A DNA stretch of 64,000 nucleotides from Dromaius novaehollandiae (Eukaryota; Chordata; Aves; Casuariiformes; Dromaiidae). The notes beneath the pieces are model-generated. The model did no database searches. It saw only the letters and a program-made list of their open reading frames with translations, and had not been told where the DNA came from. The stretch is from NCBI RefSeq assembly GCF_036370855.1, contig NC_088105.1, positions 11,537,619 to 11,601,618 on the forward strand, in the 5' to 3' direction. Both the position numbers and the translations under genes were made by a program. Within the stretch, counting starts at the first letter, position 1. Each line of letters starts with the position of its first letter. This document shows, piece by piece, positions 13,301-23,844 of the stretch.

Positions 13301-16300
13301 CCGCATCTTGAAGTGGCTGAAGGCTGAAAAGGTGGCGGAAGACAGCAGTGTTTCCACCAAGGGGTCCGTCGCCTCTCTGGAGGAAGAGTGCGGTAAGTGG
13401 TGATACCACGGCCCTGGGAGCGCTGTAGGCTCCTGCCGCTCCCGGCCGTGTGCCTGGCGGGGCTCCCCAGGGCACGCCGCACTGTCCCCCCAGCGGTGTG
13501 TAATGCCCAGGGCACCCTGGTAGTTAGGGATGGGTTGTTAAGAGCTCGGACAAGGAAATCTCAGGGGGCGCGTGTGCCCCAGGCTTTGTGCTAGAGGGAA
13601 ACGTTCCAGTGAGCTGCTCCGAGTGCCTCCGCTACCCTGCCTCGAAGCGCTGCTCAGTGCCCGTGCAGGGGAAGGGGCAGGAAACACCTGATGTCCCTGC
13701 CCAGCCTCCTGCAGTGTCCAGAGGGGAGGTGTTGTGCGTGGATTTTTATTCCCCGCTGGCGCCGGGGGGAGCGTGGGAAGCTGGGACCGCCTTGCAGAGC
13801 GGGAAGAAGGAGCTGGCTGCGGCTCGCTCCTGCTGCTGGCAGCATCGCCAGCTCCTTGCCGGAGCGCGGCTGAGCACTGTCCGTTGGGAGGGAGGGCAGA
13901 GCAGCAGCCTGTTGCGCGGGCCATGCTAGTCTCAGCAAGGCGAACTGGGCCCTTTTGCTCTAGTGCTGCAAGGCTTTGAGCGCAGGAGCGCCGGTTTCCC
14001 GCCGAGGAGCCGCGCCAAGGCCTGTCTTTCACCTGCCGGCTGTGGCGGCCCTGCGCTCTGGCTGATGCCAAGCCCCGTTGCCTTTCAGGTGCCCAGAAGT
14101 GGTCCTCGGGTGAGACCGAGAAGACCGCGAGGCTGCAGTCCGGCGTCCTGGCCTTCTGCGCCCCGCTGCTGCGGGAGGCTGCCTATGAGCTGTGGCCCAA
14201 GGCGCAGAGGGTGGCCATGCACCACAAGTGCGCGGCCTTCCTGCAGAGGCAAGTGCACAAGTGCCAGTGCTGCGGCGGAGGGGACTTTGTGGCTTTCCAC
14301 CGCTGTGCCATCAGCGGCATCCAGGAGGGACAGAGCTGTGACGACTTCCCCAGCAAATGCTACTTGCCCAGCTGGGAGGCCTCCCTGGGCCAACCCGAGA
14401 TGGAGCGAGATGAGCAGCCCACCACTTCGGGTACGTAATCTGCCGTGCCCTGGAGCCTGGGCCCTCCCCACTGTGGTTGCACAGTTAATGGAAGTGCTCC
14501 TCTGTCTCAAGCCCTGTCTGCAGAAGCCTTTCCCGGAAGCCTAGGGCTGCTTTCAGTGCAGTGCAGATGCGTTCGCAGGACTAGCTTAGGCCTCCAGTGA
14601 GCACAGCTGCACGGCCAGAGACATGCTGTGGACCCAGCGTAGAGCCTCTGTGCCCTTGAGTGCCCTCCTGCGTTTCCCTGGAATTACCAGAGCGCAGCCC
14701 ATCTCCTTGCAGTGCCAAGAGCCTCAGGGTTGCACCCCCCAGCCCAGCAGGCCGAGGTGTGTTTCCTGGTGGGTCCGCTACACTTGCCGGAAACATAACA
14801 GCCCTGCGGCGAAGGCAGATCGCAGGGGAAGGGGCCAGGAAGAGATGCGCCGTCGGCGCCTTGACTCTGCTCTCCTCCTCTGCTACAGCATGCCAGATGT
14901 AGCTCTTCCCCCTTGTGAGGTGAGAGGTGTTTAACTTGTGCTTTGTTTCCAGAGACTGCAAAAGCGCTGCAGGAAGGGAAGAGCGTCCTGGTGGTGACTT
15001 CTCGGTGAGGAGAGGAGGTTTTGATTATCTCTGGAAGTCAGCGGGCTCAGGGTCTCCAGAGGGGGCAAGTGGAGTTCCCAGTTTTGCCGGCTAGCTGTGA
15101 CACTAGCTTAGGCAAGAGCTGGCCTGTTGGGTGGGAGCTGGGATGCGATGGCCCAGGAGATGAGCATCCTTGAGGAAGCCCGGGGGCTCCCAGTGAGGAT
15201 GGCCACGCTAGGGTGGAGCAGCCCTGGCTTTCTAGCTGTACGAGAGCAATGTTGCGAGCCGGGTAGCAGCAAAGCAGCCGCTGGGAGCAGGGAGGCTTGT
15301 GGAAGGTGCCGCAAATGCCCGCTTGTCATCTTGCCTGCCTAAAAGACTAATGTTGCTCCAGAGCAGCGTCAGCAAAGGCTAATGCCAAAGCAATAGCTGG
15401 CCACTGCTTGAAAGGGGAGGTGTTGCTCCTCGTCTCACTTTTGCCCTGCCTGGCCAGGCTCTCCTTGTGCTCTGGGGCTGCGGGGCTCCCGAAGACTGCC
15501 CAGTGCACTGGTTGACATTGCTGCAGTGGGAGAGAACAAATCTTGCCAAAAAGCACTGGGTTAGTGGGTGGTACTGGCTTTGCTTGCAGTCAGGGGAGAG
15601 CCAAAGCTCTCGAGCGAGGAGAGAAGGCAGCAGAAGAGCGGAAGGGAGGAAGGAGCATGGGGGGAGAGAGAAAGCAAGGTTGGGGGGACCCAGGCCACTC
15701 AGGGGTCGGCCGCGTCGACCCACTGTCACATGGAATGCCACTGGGAAACTGGTTGCCATTGTGTGGGGCAGACAGAAGAACCAACCAGCGCGCTCGTATG
15801 ATGCATGCGTGCGTGTGGCCTTGTGCTGCGCTGGAATGTGCTGTCGGTCTCGGCAGCCAGACCAGCGCAGGTGACACTCGCGTGTCTCTTCTTTCTCCGT
15901 GATCTTGTCTCCGAGTAGAGCGACGCAGCGGTTTCTGGCCAAGACCGAACAGATCCCTACGGTGGCCAGCGAGACCAAAGGGATGCGCGGTGCCGTGCGT
16001 TCCTGCGAATGCAAGGCCATCGTGGAATTGGTGCTCGTGCCCTTGGCTCACCACCACATGGCAATGGGCAACGATGCCAGAGCCCTTTATTATCTGCTGG
16101 AGTGCGCGGCTGCCTACTTGCACGTCTGCGACAACTACCTGGTGAGCTGCCCTGCTTGCCAGAGCCCACTGCACATGGAGTCCTCTCAGCGGCCTTGCCC
16201 TGGGCAAGCCAATCTCCCCATTGCAAAGGGACATGCCTCTGTGGGGACCTGGGGATGGACAGCAGGGCTCAGACTCAGGGGTTTCCTGCTGCTTGCCTCT

Positions 16301-19300
16301 CCTGTGGCAAGAGACGCAGGGCAGAGAAGCAGGACCTTGGCGCAAGGTGCGCCTGCCTGCAAGGAGGTGGTGCGAAGGAGCCCTGGTGGCTGTGGTGTGT
16401 GTGGGGGTGGGCGTTGCCGGGGCAGACGCGTGCCCTCCTCGGAGAGATGCTGGAGGCGAGTGGGAATGAGGGGGCTGCAGGCAGGCTCCACCCTGACGCT
16501 CGCCTGCTCTCTGCGTGCTTGTTCAAAGGCTTTTACAAATCTGACCAAAGCAGAGGTCCTGATGAGCTCGGAAAGGGCTAAGAAAGCCAAGGTGCTGGCC
16601 TGCTTTGAAGAAGCCACCTTCCTGAGCCTGAAAGGGGAGGTAAAGTGATAGGGAGGCTCTGAGGGCTCTCCTGGTGGGAGGAGTTGGATGCCTTGCTGGG
16701 GAGTGGGGGGGCTGTCCCTGGCCCTGAGAGGCACGGCTGCTGTGAGCAGCCTTTCCTGTGACCGCCTTGCCCTCTGGCCAAAGCCAGTCGAAGCCCTTGG
16801 CCTTGAATGAGCCAGAGACTTGAAATTTGGGGTGTGCTCAGTCGGAGCCCTTTGGGCCTGTCCGAAGGACCCTTCTCCTGTGCAGGTCTGCTACAATATG
16901 GGCTGCACGGACCTGGCAGAGATGACGACGAGAAAGGCCTTGAGCCTGCTAAACAGGCAATTCCCGGTCACCTCAGCTGGCGTGGTCTTTAAATCTCTTC
17001 TGGAGAAGTTGAAGCATGCCTCTTGGGAGGCGACCAAGGCCTCCTGCCTTCATCAAGAGGCCAGGTAAGCAGCTGAAGGGAAAGAGGAGGGAAGAAAGAG
17101 GCATTTTCTTCGTGGTCCTGAGCCCCTCGGCCCACCCCCACCTAGGCTGAAGCCCAGACTTTACCAGAGCATAGGTCTTGACATGGGGAAAGCTGCGGAG
17201 GGGCCTGGAGGCTAACGGATGGGGGAGCCGGCACGTGTTGGCTTGTGGGGGATGGTGCGGGTGAGAGCAGAGCAATGCTCCCAGGGAGTACAGGCTGCCG
17301 AGGGAAAGGGAGTGTGCGGGAAGGAGCAGGAGGGGGGCATGGAGGGGGAAAGTGGAGGTGGGGTGTGAGAAGGAGGAAGCTCAGGGGCTGTAGCCGGGTG
17401 CGAGCCTCCCGTACAGCAGCCCTTTTCCTCCTGGTGCCCACTTTTGCTCGGCCTCTCTGGGCTGCAGTGCCACCGTGTGTCCTTGTTAGCAGTCCTCTTT
17501 CCCCGGTGGTGCTTCTTGGTTCTGCCGCCTCCATCCCTGCAGCCCTGCCTGCACCAGCTGCCTCCTCTGCCCCCCTGCTTCCCTCGGCCCTGTCTGACTC
17601 GGCCCTGCGTCGCTAGCGGCTGCGGCCCAGCAGTTTCTCTTGTGTGGCAGGAGGGAGAGGCTCCCCTGGCTGCTCCGGCAGAGCCGCTGCCTTTTCTTGC
17701 TGCGGCAGCTCTTCAGCCTGGAGAGTGCTTCCAGCGGCCGGAGGCGCTCGCGCCTGGCAGCGCTCATGGAGGTCAACACGGCCGAGGAGTCCGGGGATGC
17801 GAGTCACGTGAGTGCCTTCTCTCTGCAGCAGCAGACACGTTTCTGACATAGCTCCTTTCCCCTGGCCTGGCAAGAGGAGCAGCGGGCTCTGCCCTGGCAA
17901 GAAGAGGCCAAATAGGCCGGAGACGTCCGTGTCCCTGGACTCTTCTTTACAAACTTCCGGAAGATGCGGGTTGCTGTTCTTTTTGGTTGTTCCTCTCATC
18001 GGATTTGTTTCATAACTGTAACCGGTGGGCTGATTGTGGCTTTAAGCCGGCACCAGTTTCTGTGCTCTGCAGTTTCCTTGTGGCCTTTTCTAAACCTGGT
18101 GCGCGACACCCCGCAGCCCTCGTTTTGACACGGCCGCGGTTAGCAGCGGCACTCGTAAGAATGGCTTGTGGTTCGGGTGAGAGGCCTGCGAGTAAAAGAG
18201 AAGAGAGAACCTGGCTGTTGGGTTTATGGCCTGAGCCCTCTAGGCCAGAGAATCGCCCTGGCGAGCTTCAGTCTTGTGCATTCTCCTGTTTGGACCATTT
18301 CAGATCCTCTGGGCCTACGTGGAATACGCCCAGCGCTGCCAGGACCTGGGCTGCCGGGAAGAGTGGCTGCAGTACGGGCGGGCGGCCATGCAGCTCAGCT
18401 CCGACGTCGAGCCCTTTGGAGGAGGGGTATTAAATGCCGCAAAATTCGCCCAGGCCCTGTCCCATCTGAACCTCAGCCTGGGAAATCTGCCCCTCTCTGT
18501 CGATGTCGGTATGTACTGCCCCCAGTCCCTGCGAGAAGAGGTCTCCGCAGAGAGAGCGAGTCTGTGCGAGTCTGCTGCTTTTTTTATTTTTCCTTGTTTT
18601 TTTTTTCCTTGACAGGCTATCGTGCCAAGAGCCTGTGCGCAGAGCTGGAGCAGCCCGATCTAGACCGTGAGGTTCTGGCCACGCTCTTCACGGCGCTCTT
18701 CCTCCAGATGAGGTAATGCTGCTGCTGGCCAGGCTGCTGGTTGTGTGGTGTCAGGGGACCACCAGAGATCCCTCTTGTGTCATTCCCTGCGCACAGAGAA
18801 GAGGGCTTTTTGGTTTCTTCTTTGACGCTCGCTGGCTGTATCTACGCTGGTAAATTAAATAATGCCAGGGAACGTTGCTGGCCATTTGGGAACGCGCGTG
18901 TCTGCTTTTAAACTGCTTGAACAGTTCCTGGCTTGGTTTTGGCCCTTGCCACGTGCTGCTTCCCCCAGTCAATTCCCAGGCCTGGTATAGGAGCGAGCAC
19001 AGTGCAGGGAGCCGTTGCACTAGGCAGTTTGGGGGCGCCCACTGTGTCTTGGGCGCTAGCCAGGTTTAACTGTGTGGACACGGGCCTTTCCCTGCCCCTT
19101 GGCCTTGGTGCCCGAGGCGGCTCTGGATTCGGTTCACGCACTCGTCTAGGGGAAGCTCGCAAGAGGAACAGTTTCTGAACAAAGTGCACTCTCTAGGCCA
19201 GCGTGGAGGGTCCTGGGGATCTGTGCGTGCTCTTCTGCCTGTTTTGACTGAAAGACTTTGATGGAAAGGTGTCTAGCTCTGCTGCTGGGCCAATGGGAAA

Positions 19301-21827
19301 GCCCTGGCCGCATGGGAAGGATGCCTGAGTTTTGTTTCGGGCCTTGCCGTTTGAGCTGGGGTCACTGAAGCCTTTCCCCGGAGACTTGTTGCCAGAAGAG
19401 TACTGGGTGAAAAAAAGTCCGAAGGAGAAACTCTGACGGAGTTGCCGGAAAGAGCGCAGAAGGGAAAGAGAGGGATGATGGGAAGGGGAGCGGGAAGCAT
19501 CTGGAGGTGCTGACCTGGACCCCACCCCGGGGAGATGCTCCATGGAGGCTCGTTGTCTCCCTGCCCAGGTACCCGGAATGTGTGGAAGTGCTCGCCAGGC
19601 TAGAGAAGCAGGTGGCTGGAGAGCACCGGATCATCGGGCAGGCGTGCTTCTTCTCCTGCTGCTTAGACCTCTTGCTTTATGCTGGTAAGTGCTCAGTGAG
19701 GAGGGCCACAGAGAGCCAGGAGGCTTGCAAAGAGGGTTTTTCTCCTGATACAGCGCTCACCCCAGAGCCCTCAGCAATCCTTTTACTTTCTCCTCAGGGT
19801 CCTTGGCAATTTGGCCGTGCGTGTGCGTGCGTGCGTGCGTGCCTGTCTGTCTGTCTGTCTCTCTCTTTCCTCCCCCCTCCCCCCACCGCCTTTCTTTTTC
19901 TGCAGCACTGCTTCTCTGAGATACGTTTGCATTACAGGCTGGGAGTATAAGTCATTTGAGGAGTGCAGGAGCTTTGTAGAGCAGAATGAAGCAAACTGCA
20001 TCCTCAAATCACAGAAGAGCATCCTGTTTGGGCTGTTTTCATCCCTGGCTCTTTGGTAAGTTAGAGGGTTGCTTTGAGTGGCGAGAGGTCCCAGGCAGCG
20101 GTTCTGGCAGGGGAGGTGGGAGCTCTGGGCTTGTCACGTCCCCCGTCCCATCTCCAACAAGGTGGCCGTCCCTGGGGTGCTGTGATGAAAGGGACTGGGG
20201 GGGCCGTGCACTGGGAGCAAGGCGGCAAGCAGCCTAAGACTTGTTAGCCGAGGAGACAGTCCAGTTACTCGATCATCTCCACAAAATGTGTGAGTGTGTG
20301 TGTGTGTGTTTCTCTCTGCACCATGTAGGTTTGCAAGGCTTGGGCAATGGGACAACTTCCAGAAGCCCTTTGAAAAAGCCAAGCAGCTGCTGAAGGGAGC
20401 TGACGCCTCTGTGCCTGCCACGCAAGCGTGCAGTCGGCTCCTGGAGTGCTACAGCCTGCTGCTGAGAAAGGACATTGAGCACAGCTCGGCGAGGGCCTGG
20501 GAGAGCCGTGCCGGGGCTCTAAGGGTGAGGGAAGAGGAGGACAGGGATGTGCGTGCTGTAAGGGGACTCCAGGGACAGGGGTGTTCCTAACAGCCGTGGC
20601 TTGACAAGGCCAGGTGGAAGCAGCCGTGATGGGGTGGAGCCAGGGGAGAGGCAGAGGGTAGTGGGTTAGAGAGGAATATGGCGAAAGCCTCCTCTCGCAG
20701 GGGTCTCGGCAGGAGGTGGAAGAGAAGGCGGTCAGGTGAAGGGTGTCTTGCTGGGCGTGTGAGAATTCCCTTGTGGGAATGGCCTGCAAGAGAGGAGAAG
20801 AGACTTCCACAGCCGTGAGCTAGTGAGCCCTGCTTGAAATGCCTGTGCCATATGAGGGCTTCTGGCTCCGGAGAGCTTTGTGTGGTACGTCAGCCTTGCT
20901 GGCTGTGCGCCCCTTGTCGCTTTGGGGCTGGTTTTTCTCCTTGGGGAATAGGTGCTGTCCTCAGTGGCAAGCCGTTGCCGAGCTCGATGCCTTTTCCTGA
21001 CGTGCCTCTCCGTTGTTCTCTCGGTAGCTGGCCGAAGAGGCTTTCGCGCGGTGCTCTACAAGCCCCGTCTTCTACGCCAGAGTCTACCACCTGAAAGCGT
21101 ACATTTTCCGCATGCTGGGTGACAAACACGAGAGCCAGCTGTGCCTCACCCAGGGCCTCCAAGCCTGTGCGCTGAATGGCAACCTCCTGGAGAAGACGTG
21201 GCTGGAGATGAGCTCTGTAAGTTGATGCTCTCTGCCTTTGAGTTGCTTCCTGGGCAGAGGTTCAGCCTGCCCTTGGAGGAGGTGGCCCAGACTGTACTCC
21301 AGCAGGCCCACGTAGGGAAAGCCCCTGGAGAGCAGCAAGAGCATGCGCTGAAAGCCCTTGGGGAGCTGGTAGGTGCTCTTGGCCCTCCTCACCAGCAGGG
21401 CGGTGGCAGCTGTGACACGTCTCACCCAGGCAGGGCTGGAAGGAGCCCTGAGGAAGCAGCGTGCGCTGCAGCTCCTTCCTCGCAGCATCTCTGCTGGGCT
21501 GAGGACTGGAGCAGCTTAATCTTTGCCTCTCCCTTAAGCCAGCTCTGGGAGCCCGGCATCAGCCTGCGCTGAGTCTGCATTTGCTTTCCCTCTCCTTGCC
21601 CTCCCCGAGAGGCTTTTGCAGCTTGGCAAGCTGGTGGATGGATGGAACAAGCTCCTGTGCCAGGCCTCGCTTGCCTTGCTGGCCAGCGCTTACAGCTCTG
21701 GGGCTCTCCTGTTCTCCTCGGCTCTCACTCTGGCTTTTGTTTTCCTTAGGAGCAGTGGTCCACTGGAAAGGCCTTCAGGCACCAGTCTCCCCCGGGGCCA
21801 GCTCCCGAAGCAAAGCCAGAAGTCTAG
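1286..21827 (+). CDS. ADCY10: Adenylate cyclase type 10 (soluble adenylyl cyclase), copy 1, complete
   Basis: Converts ATP to cAMP; in mammals it acts in cytosol, cilia and sperm and is stimulated by bicarbonate and calcium. Coding exons: 1286-1439, 2243-2347, 2896-2934, 3474-3617, 4135-4343, 4621-4717, 5045-5133, 5685-5876, 6119-6240, 6569-6645, 6970-7159, 8273-8325, 9234-9387, 9850-10042, 10642-10728, 11113-11396, 11983-12119, 12664-12789, 13138-13392, 14089-14430, 14953-15004, 15919-16141, 16529-16639, 16886-17064, 17651-17807, 18304-18508, 18616-18712, 19569-19684, 19938-20055, 20329-20524, 21028-21216, 21750-21827. All junctions are GT-AG and phases agree; the sum is 4,770 nt, 1,589 residues plus TAG, against about 1,610 in human. 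The start was chosen by similarity to the human N-terminus and has a strong context (A at -3, G at +4); an in-frame ATG at 1193 lacks similarity. No frameshift or internal stop was seen. The short last exon is the least certain. Confidence 0.93.
4621..7159 (+). other. ADCY10: ADCY10 copy 1: linker and second cyclase domain C2 (exons 6-11)
   Basis: Encodes residues 218 to about 473. The linker (exons 6-7) is poorly conserved. C2 begins near MSELRPVT (residue 289). Catalytic positions are kept: Lys337 in EINKIIMFD (human Lys334), Thr409 in RHEYT (human Thr405), and Asn416 and Arg420 in QKVNLAAR (human Asn412 and Arg416, which orient ATP and stabilise the transition state). The motif CVFGLPGEKVP matches human closely. 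Exon 10 ends directly after the HEYT codons and exon 11 opens with the VMGQKVN segment. Confidence 0.9.
7160..8272 (+). other. ADCY10 intron 11, longest intron of the unit
   Basis: At 1,113 bp this is the longest intron. It separates the C2 cyclase domain from the NTPase module. I found no conserved exon, RNA gene or transposon in it. Overlapping open frames on the minus strand (7549-7939 and 7824-8177) show no family signature and are best read as chance. The corresponding stretch in copy 3 carries several private substitutions. The other introns over 500 bp (in unit 1: 1440-2242, 2348-2895, 2935-3473, 8326-9233, 10043-10641, 13393-14088, 15005-15918, 18713-19568 and others) likewise show nothing I recognise. 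Confidence 0.6.
8273..13392 (+). other. ADCY10: ADCY10 copy 1: P-loop NTPase module (exons 12-19)
   Basis: Encodes about residues 474-902. A Walker A motif GVMGSGKS lies at residues 519-526 in exon 13 (human GLPGYGKS). The Walker B strand VVVFVID ends in Asp647 in exon 16, followed by Asn648 where human has Glu, then HYIDATSW (human QFVDSTSW). GIPYYCEELL (exon 17) and CAAIIGLMFTTELLF (exon 19) match human and belong to the STAND/AAA-type NTPase lid and winged-helix area. In mammals the role of this module is unclear, and an autoinhibitory part is suspected. ATP hydrolysis may be weak because of the Asn, but related NTPases tolerate this position. Confidence 0.85.
19817..19884 (+). repeat. Compound microsatellite in ADCY10 intron 28, copy 1
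   Basis: A short (TGCG)n block runs into (TGTC)n, then CT- and C-rich sequence, just before exon 29. The polypyrimidine part may help define the exon 29 acceptor. Unit 2 carries the same block with no visible length change, which is notable for a microsatellite and fits a recent duplication. Confidence 0.85.
20287..20309 (+). repeat. Short TG dinucleotide repeat in intron 29, copy 1
   Basis: About eleven TG units with one interruption, ending 20 bp before exon 30. The unit 2 counterpart has the same length. Confidence 0.85.
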
Positions 21828-23026
21828 CTCCAGGTACCTGCTGAAGCTGCCAGTACTGCAGAGCACGGATGCTCCTCCATGAATTAAATAATTAAATCCC
21901 ACCATCGTCTCAGTGTTGTGCATGGAGTCACTGACCCCAGCAAGAGGACGCTGAAGGCACGCAGCGAGAGTCTCTGGCCTGTGCTGTATGGGGAAAGCTA
22001 GGCTGGGGGGAAGCCATCGCTGAAACTTGTAGCCCCCGAGAGAGTCGAGGGCTGTCAAGCAGCTAAAGAAACTGTCTCTCCCCCTCCCTCCCTCTATCCA
22101 AATCAGCAGCAGGAAAGAAGCCGCCACGCTGTTCCGCCGTCCCCTCAGGTCCCCTGTTTCGGCGCACCCTGGAGCTAGCAGTCCGGGTGGTGACAGCTTG
22201 TGGCCAGACCCCCAGGCAGGGGCAGGGCAGTGCGCGTGCAGTCCACACCACTCTGCCGCCGCTCCCAGCTCCGCATTTCACAGCAGCGAGCACGCGGGCG
22301 CAGGCCCAGGGCTGCCCGCAGGGGTCGAGCTGGTCTCCCACCGCTGCTGGCCCAGGCACGCGTGCGTCCTCCTGCCTCCGCTGTACGGCCCCCCCGCGGG
22401 CCCAGGCTGCCTTTCTGCTCCGGCTGGGAGCCTGGAAACAGGGACTCTGGGGCTCGGCTGGGGGCTGCTGCCTGGGCCAGGTGCCTTCCAGCTGGCAGCC
22501 GGCACAGCCGGCTCTTCCCGCTGCTCTGGGCGGAGTCAAGTCTGCGACCGAGCTGCCCCCGGCAGACGGAGGCTGCTCCGAGCAGCAGCTACAGCGGCGG
22601 CGGCGGCGCCTCCGGGCTGTGGCCACGCCCCCTCCGCGCGGCGGGGGCGGTGGCTCCGCAGGCTCCGCCCCCCGCGGGCCCGCGGCCGTCGGCAGTTGGC
22701 AGCTGGGGGGGGCGGCGCCGGGGGCGGCCCTGCCCCGCGGGCCCTCCGCCCCCGCGGGCGGGGTCGCGTCCCGGTCGCCCTGCTCCAGGCCCAGCGCCGG
22801 CCGCTTCTCCCCGAGCAGCTCGCGGGTGCCCGGAGCGCGGGAGACAGGGCCGCGCCCGCAGCCCGGAGGCGCCTCCGCTGCTCCCGGGAGCAGCCTCCCC
22901 CCGCCTCCCCGGCCGCGGGCGCGCCGGAAGTGCCGCGCGGGCCGCAGAGGAAGTGACGGCGGGGCGGGGGCGGCGCCCGCCGGATTCAAGCGGCTGGCGG
23001 CGCGGCCGTTGGCGGCGGCGGGCGCC
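21828..23026. other. ADCY10 3' flank and spacer to NUF2, copy 1
   Basis: About 1.2 kb between the ADCY10 stop codon and the NUF2 start codon. The first 70 bp serve as a short 3' UTR up to the ATTAAA signals. The GC content then climbs steadily into the CpG island. No further coding exon was recognised, although high GC leaves long open frames on both strands. Confidence 0.7.
21883..21896 (+). terminator. Poly(A) signals of ADCY10, copy 1
   Basis: Two ATTAAA hexamers (21883-21888 and 21891-21896), the commonest variant of AATAAA, lie 56-70 bp after the ADCY10 stop codon. A GT-rich stretch (CAGTGTTGTG, about 21911-21920) follows, as expected of a downstream element. Their place supports the chosen last exon. 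Confidence 0.75.
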
Positions 23027-23350
23027 ATGGAGGTGCTGACCTTCCCCCGCTACAGCCCCGGCGACATCGTCGCCGCCCTGCGCGGCCACGTGCTGGCCGG
23101 CTCCGAGGCCCGGGCCCTGGCCAAGGGCGACCTGTTCCCCGCCCCCAAGGTGCGCGTGTGCGCGAGCGGCGGGGAGCGCGGCCGGGCCGGGCCGAGGTGG
23201 CGGCGGCGGCGGGGGGATGCGCCACGCCGCGCCCGAGCTTCGGGGGCCTCTGCTCGTCTCTGGGCTCCGCGGGAGCTGGGCGAAAGCAGCCGCTGGGGCT
23301 GGCACAGCCCCGCAGCTTCCCCAGCACGGGCTGGACCGAGCCTCGTAAGC
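22500..23350 (+). promoter_or_regulatory. CpG island with NUF2 promoter, copy 1
   Basis: Extremely GC- and CpG-rich DNA around the NUF2 start codon, with CGG-triplet runs near 22590. No TATA box is seen. Candidate sites close to the gene are an ETS site CCGGAAGTG at 22924-22932, a second GGAAGTGAC at about 22949-22957, GC boxes at 22960-22975, and TTCAAG at 22985-22990 (CTTGAA on the minus strand), a variant of the cell-cycle CHR element, about 40 bp before the ATG. That set suits a G2/M-expressed kinetochore gene. The same island lies about 3.4 kb upstream of, and on the same strand as, the ADCY10 start in unit 2. Confidence 0.7.
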
Positions 23351-23844
23351 GGAGCCGGCAAAATAGCGCTGTAGGCGAAGAACTTGTTGGCCCACAGTGT
23401 TGGGTTCCCCCCCGCCCCTTTTCCTTTTAACAGTGTGGTGAAGTGCCTTACTGTGCCCTGGAGTGACTGTGTCTGTGACTTCTGGTAGATTTTGGCGTCA
23501 CTTGGTTTGAAAGCTGCTCAGTGAGGAGGAAGAAATTGAAATACAGGGCACAGACATGGCAGTTAGGTCGCCAGCTGCTCTGAGGTGATTCCTGCCTTTT
23601 GTAATATGGAATGCAATGGGCTATTACTGCTAGTACTGCAAAGCATTGGGAAGCAGTCCTTCTCTGTTTTTGGGAGTCGGTGTGTTGAAGGCAGACCTGC
23701 TTTTATGGCGTAGTCTGGGAGCCCTGAATAATGAAGATGAGATGTTCCTGTGTGTCCTTCCTCTCGCAGCCTGAAGTCTTACACATGATTTTCATGAGAA
23801 TCCTGCAGAAGGTCTATGGAATCCGCCTGGAGCATTTCTGCGTG
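23027..23844 (+). pseudogene. NUF2: NUF2 5' fragment (coding exons 1-2 only), copy 1
   Basis: NUF2 is a subunit of the Ndc80 complex that joins kinetochores to spindle microtubules. Exon 1, 23027-23149, encodes 41 residues (MEVLTFPRYSPGDIV to FPAPK), like human METLSFPRYN to YPNPK. Exon 2, 23770-23844, encodes 25 residues (PEVLHMIFMRILQKVYGIRL to HFCV), very close to human. Both splice sites are intact and in phase 0. They cover about the first 66 residues, half of the calponin-homology domain. The remaining roughly 390 residues, including the coiled coil, are not found before the next ADCY10. Reading through the exon 2 donor gives 60 unrelated residues and a stop at 24025-24027 (126 residues in all). 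The start ATG has a strong GCCATGG context. Confidence 0.9.

Larger units (their letters stand above)
14089..21827 (+). other. ADCY10: ADCY10 copy 1: helical-repeat C-terminal half (exons 20-32)
   Basis: Encodes residues 903-1589, rich in alpha-helical TPR-like hairpins. Anchors matching human include AYELW and HHKCAAF in exon 20, VPLAHHHMAMGNDARALYY in exon 22, FLSLKGEVCYNMG across exons 23-24, FEEC in exon 29 and ARLGQWDNFQK in exon 30. Exon 20 has a Cys cluster, HKCQCCGGGDF (Cys961 and Cys964 match a human CxxC pair), which may bind metal. The terminal exon 21750-21827 (EQWSTGKAF to PEV-stop) fits the human ESWYSTSE region but ends about 25-30 residues earlier. Placement of the last exon is by weak similarity plus matching phase and a following poly(A) signal. 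Confidence 0.82.

Noticed and set aside
21141-21572. Plus-strand frame with protein-like residues (LLPGQRFSLPLEEVAQ and so on) after exon 31, which might be an extra ADCY10 exon
   Set aside because: It has no similarity to the remembered ADCY10 C-terminus and is out of the exon 31 frame. The small exon at 21750-21827 fits phase, similarity and the poly(A) signal better. An alternative 3' exon cannot be excluded.
22187-23374. A 395-codon open frame and other long frames (22063-23028 minus, 22200-23039 plus) over the CpG island
   Set aside because: GC content this high removes stop codons in all frames. Only the part from the ATG at 23027 to the splice donor at 23149 matches a known protein (NUF2).
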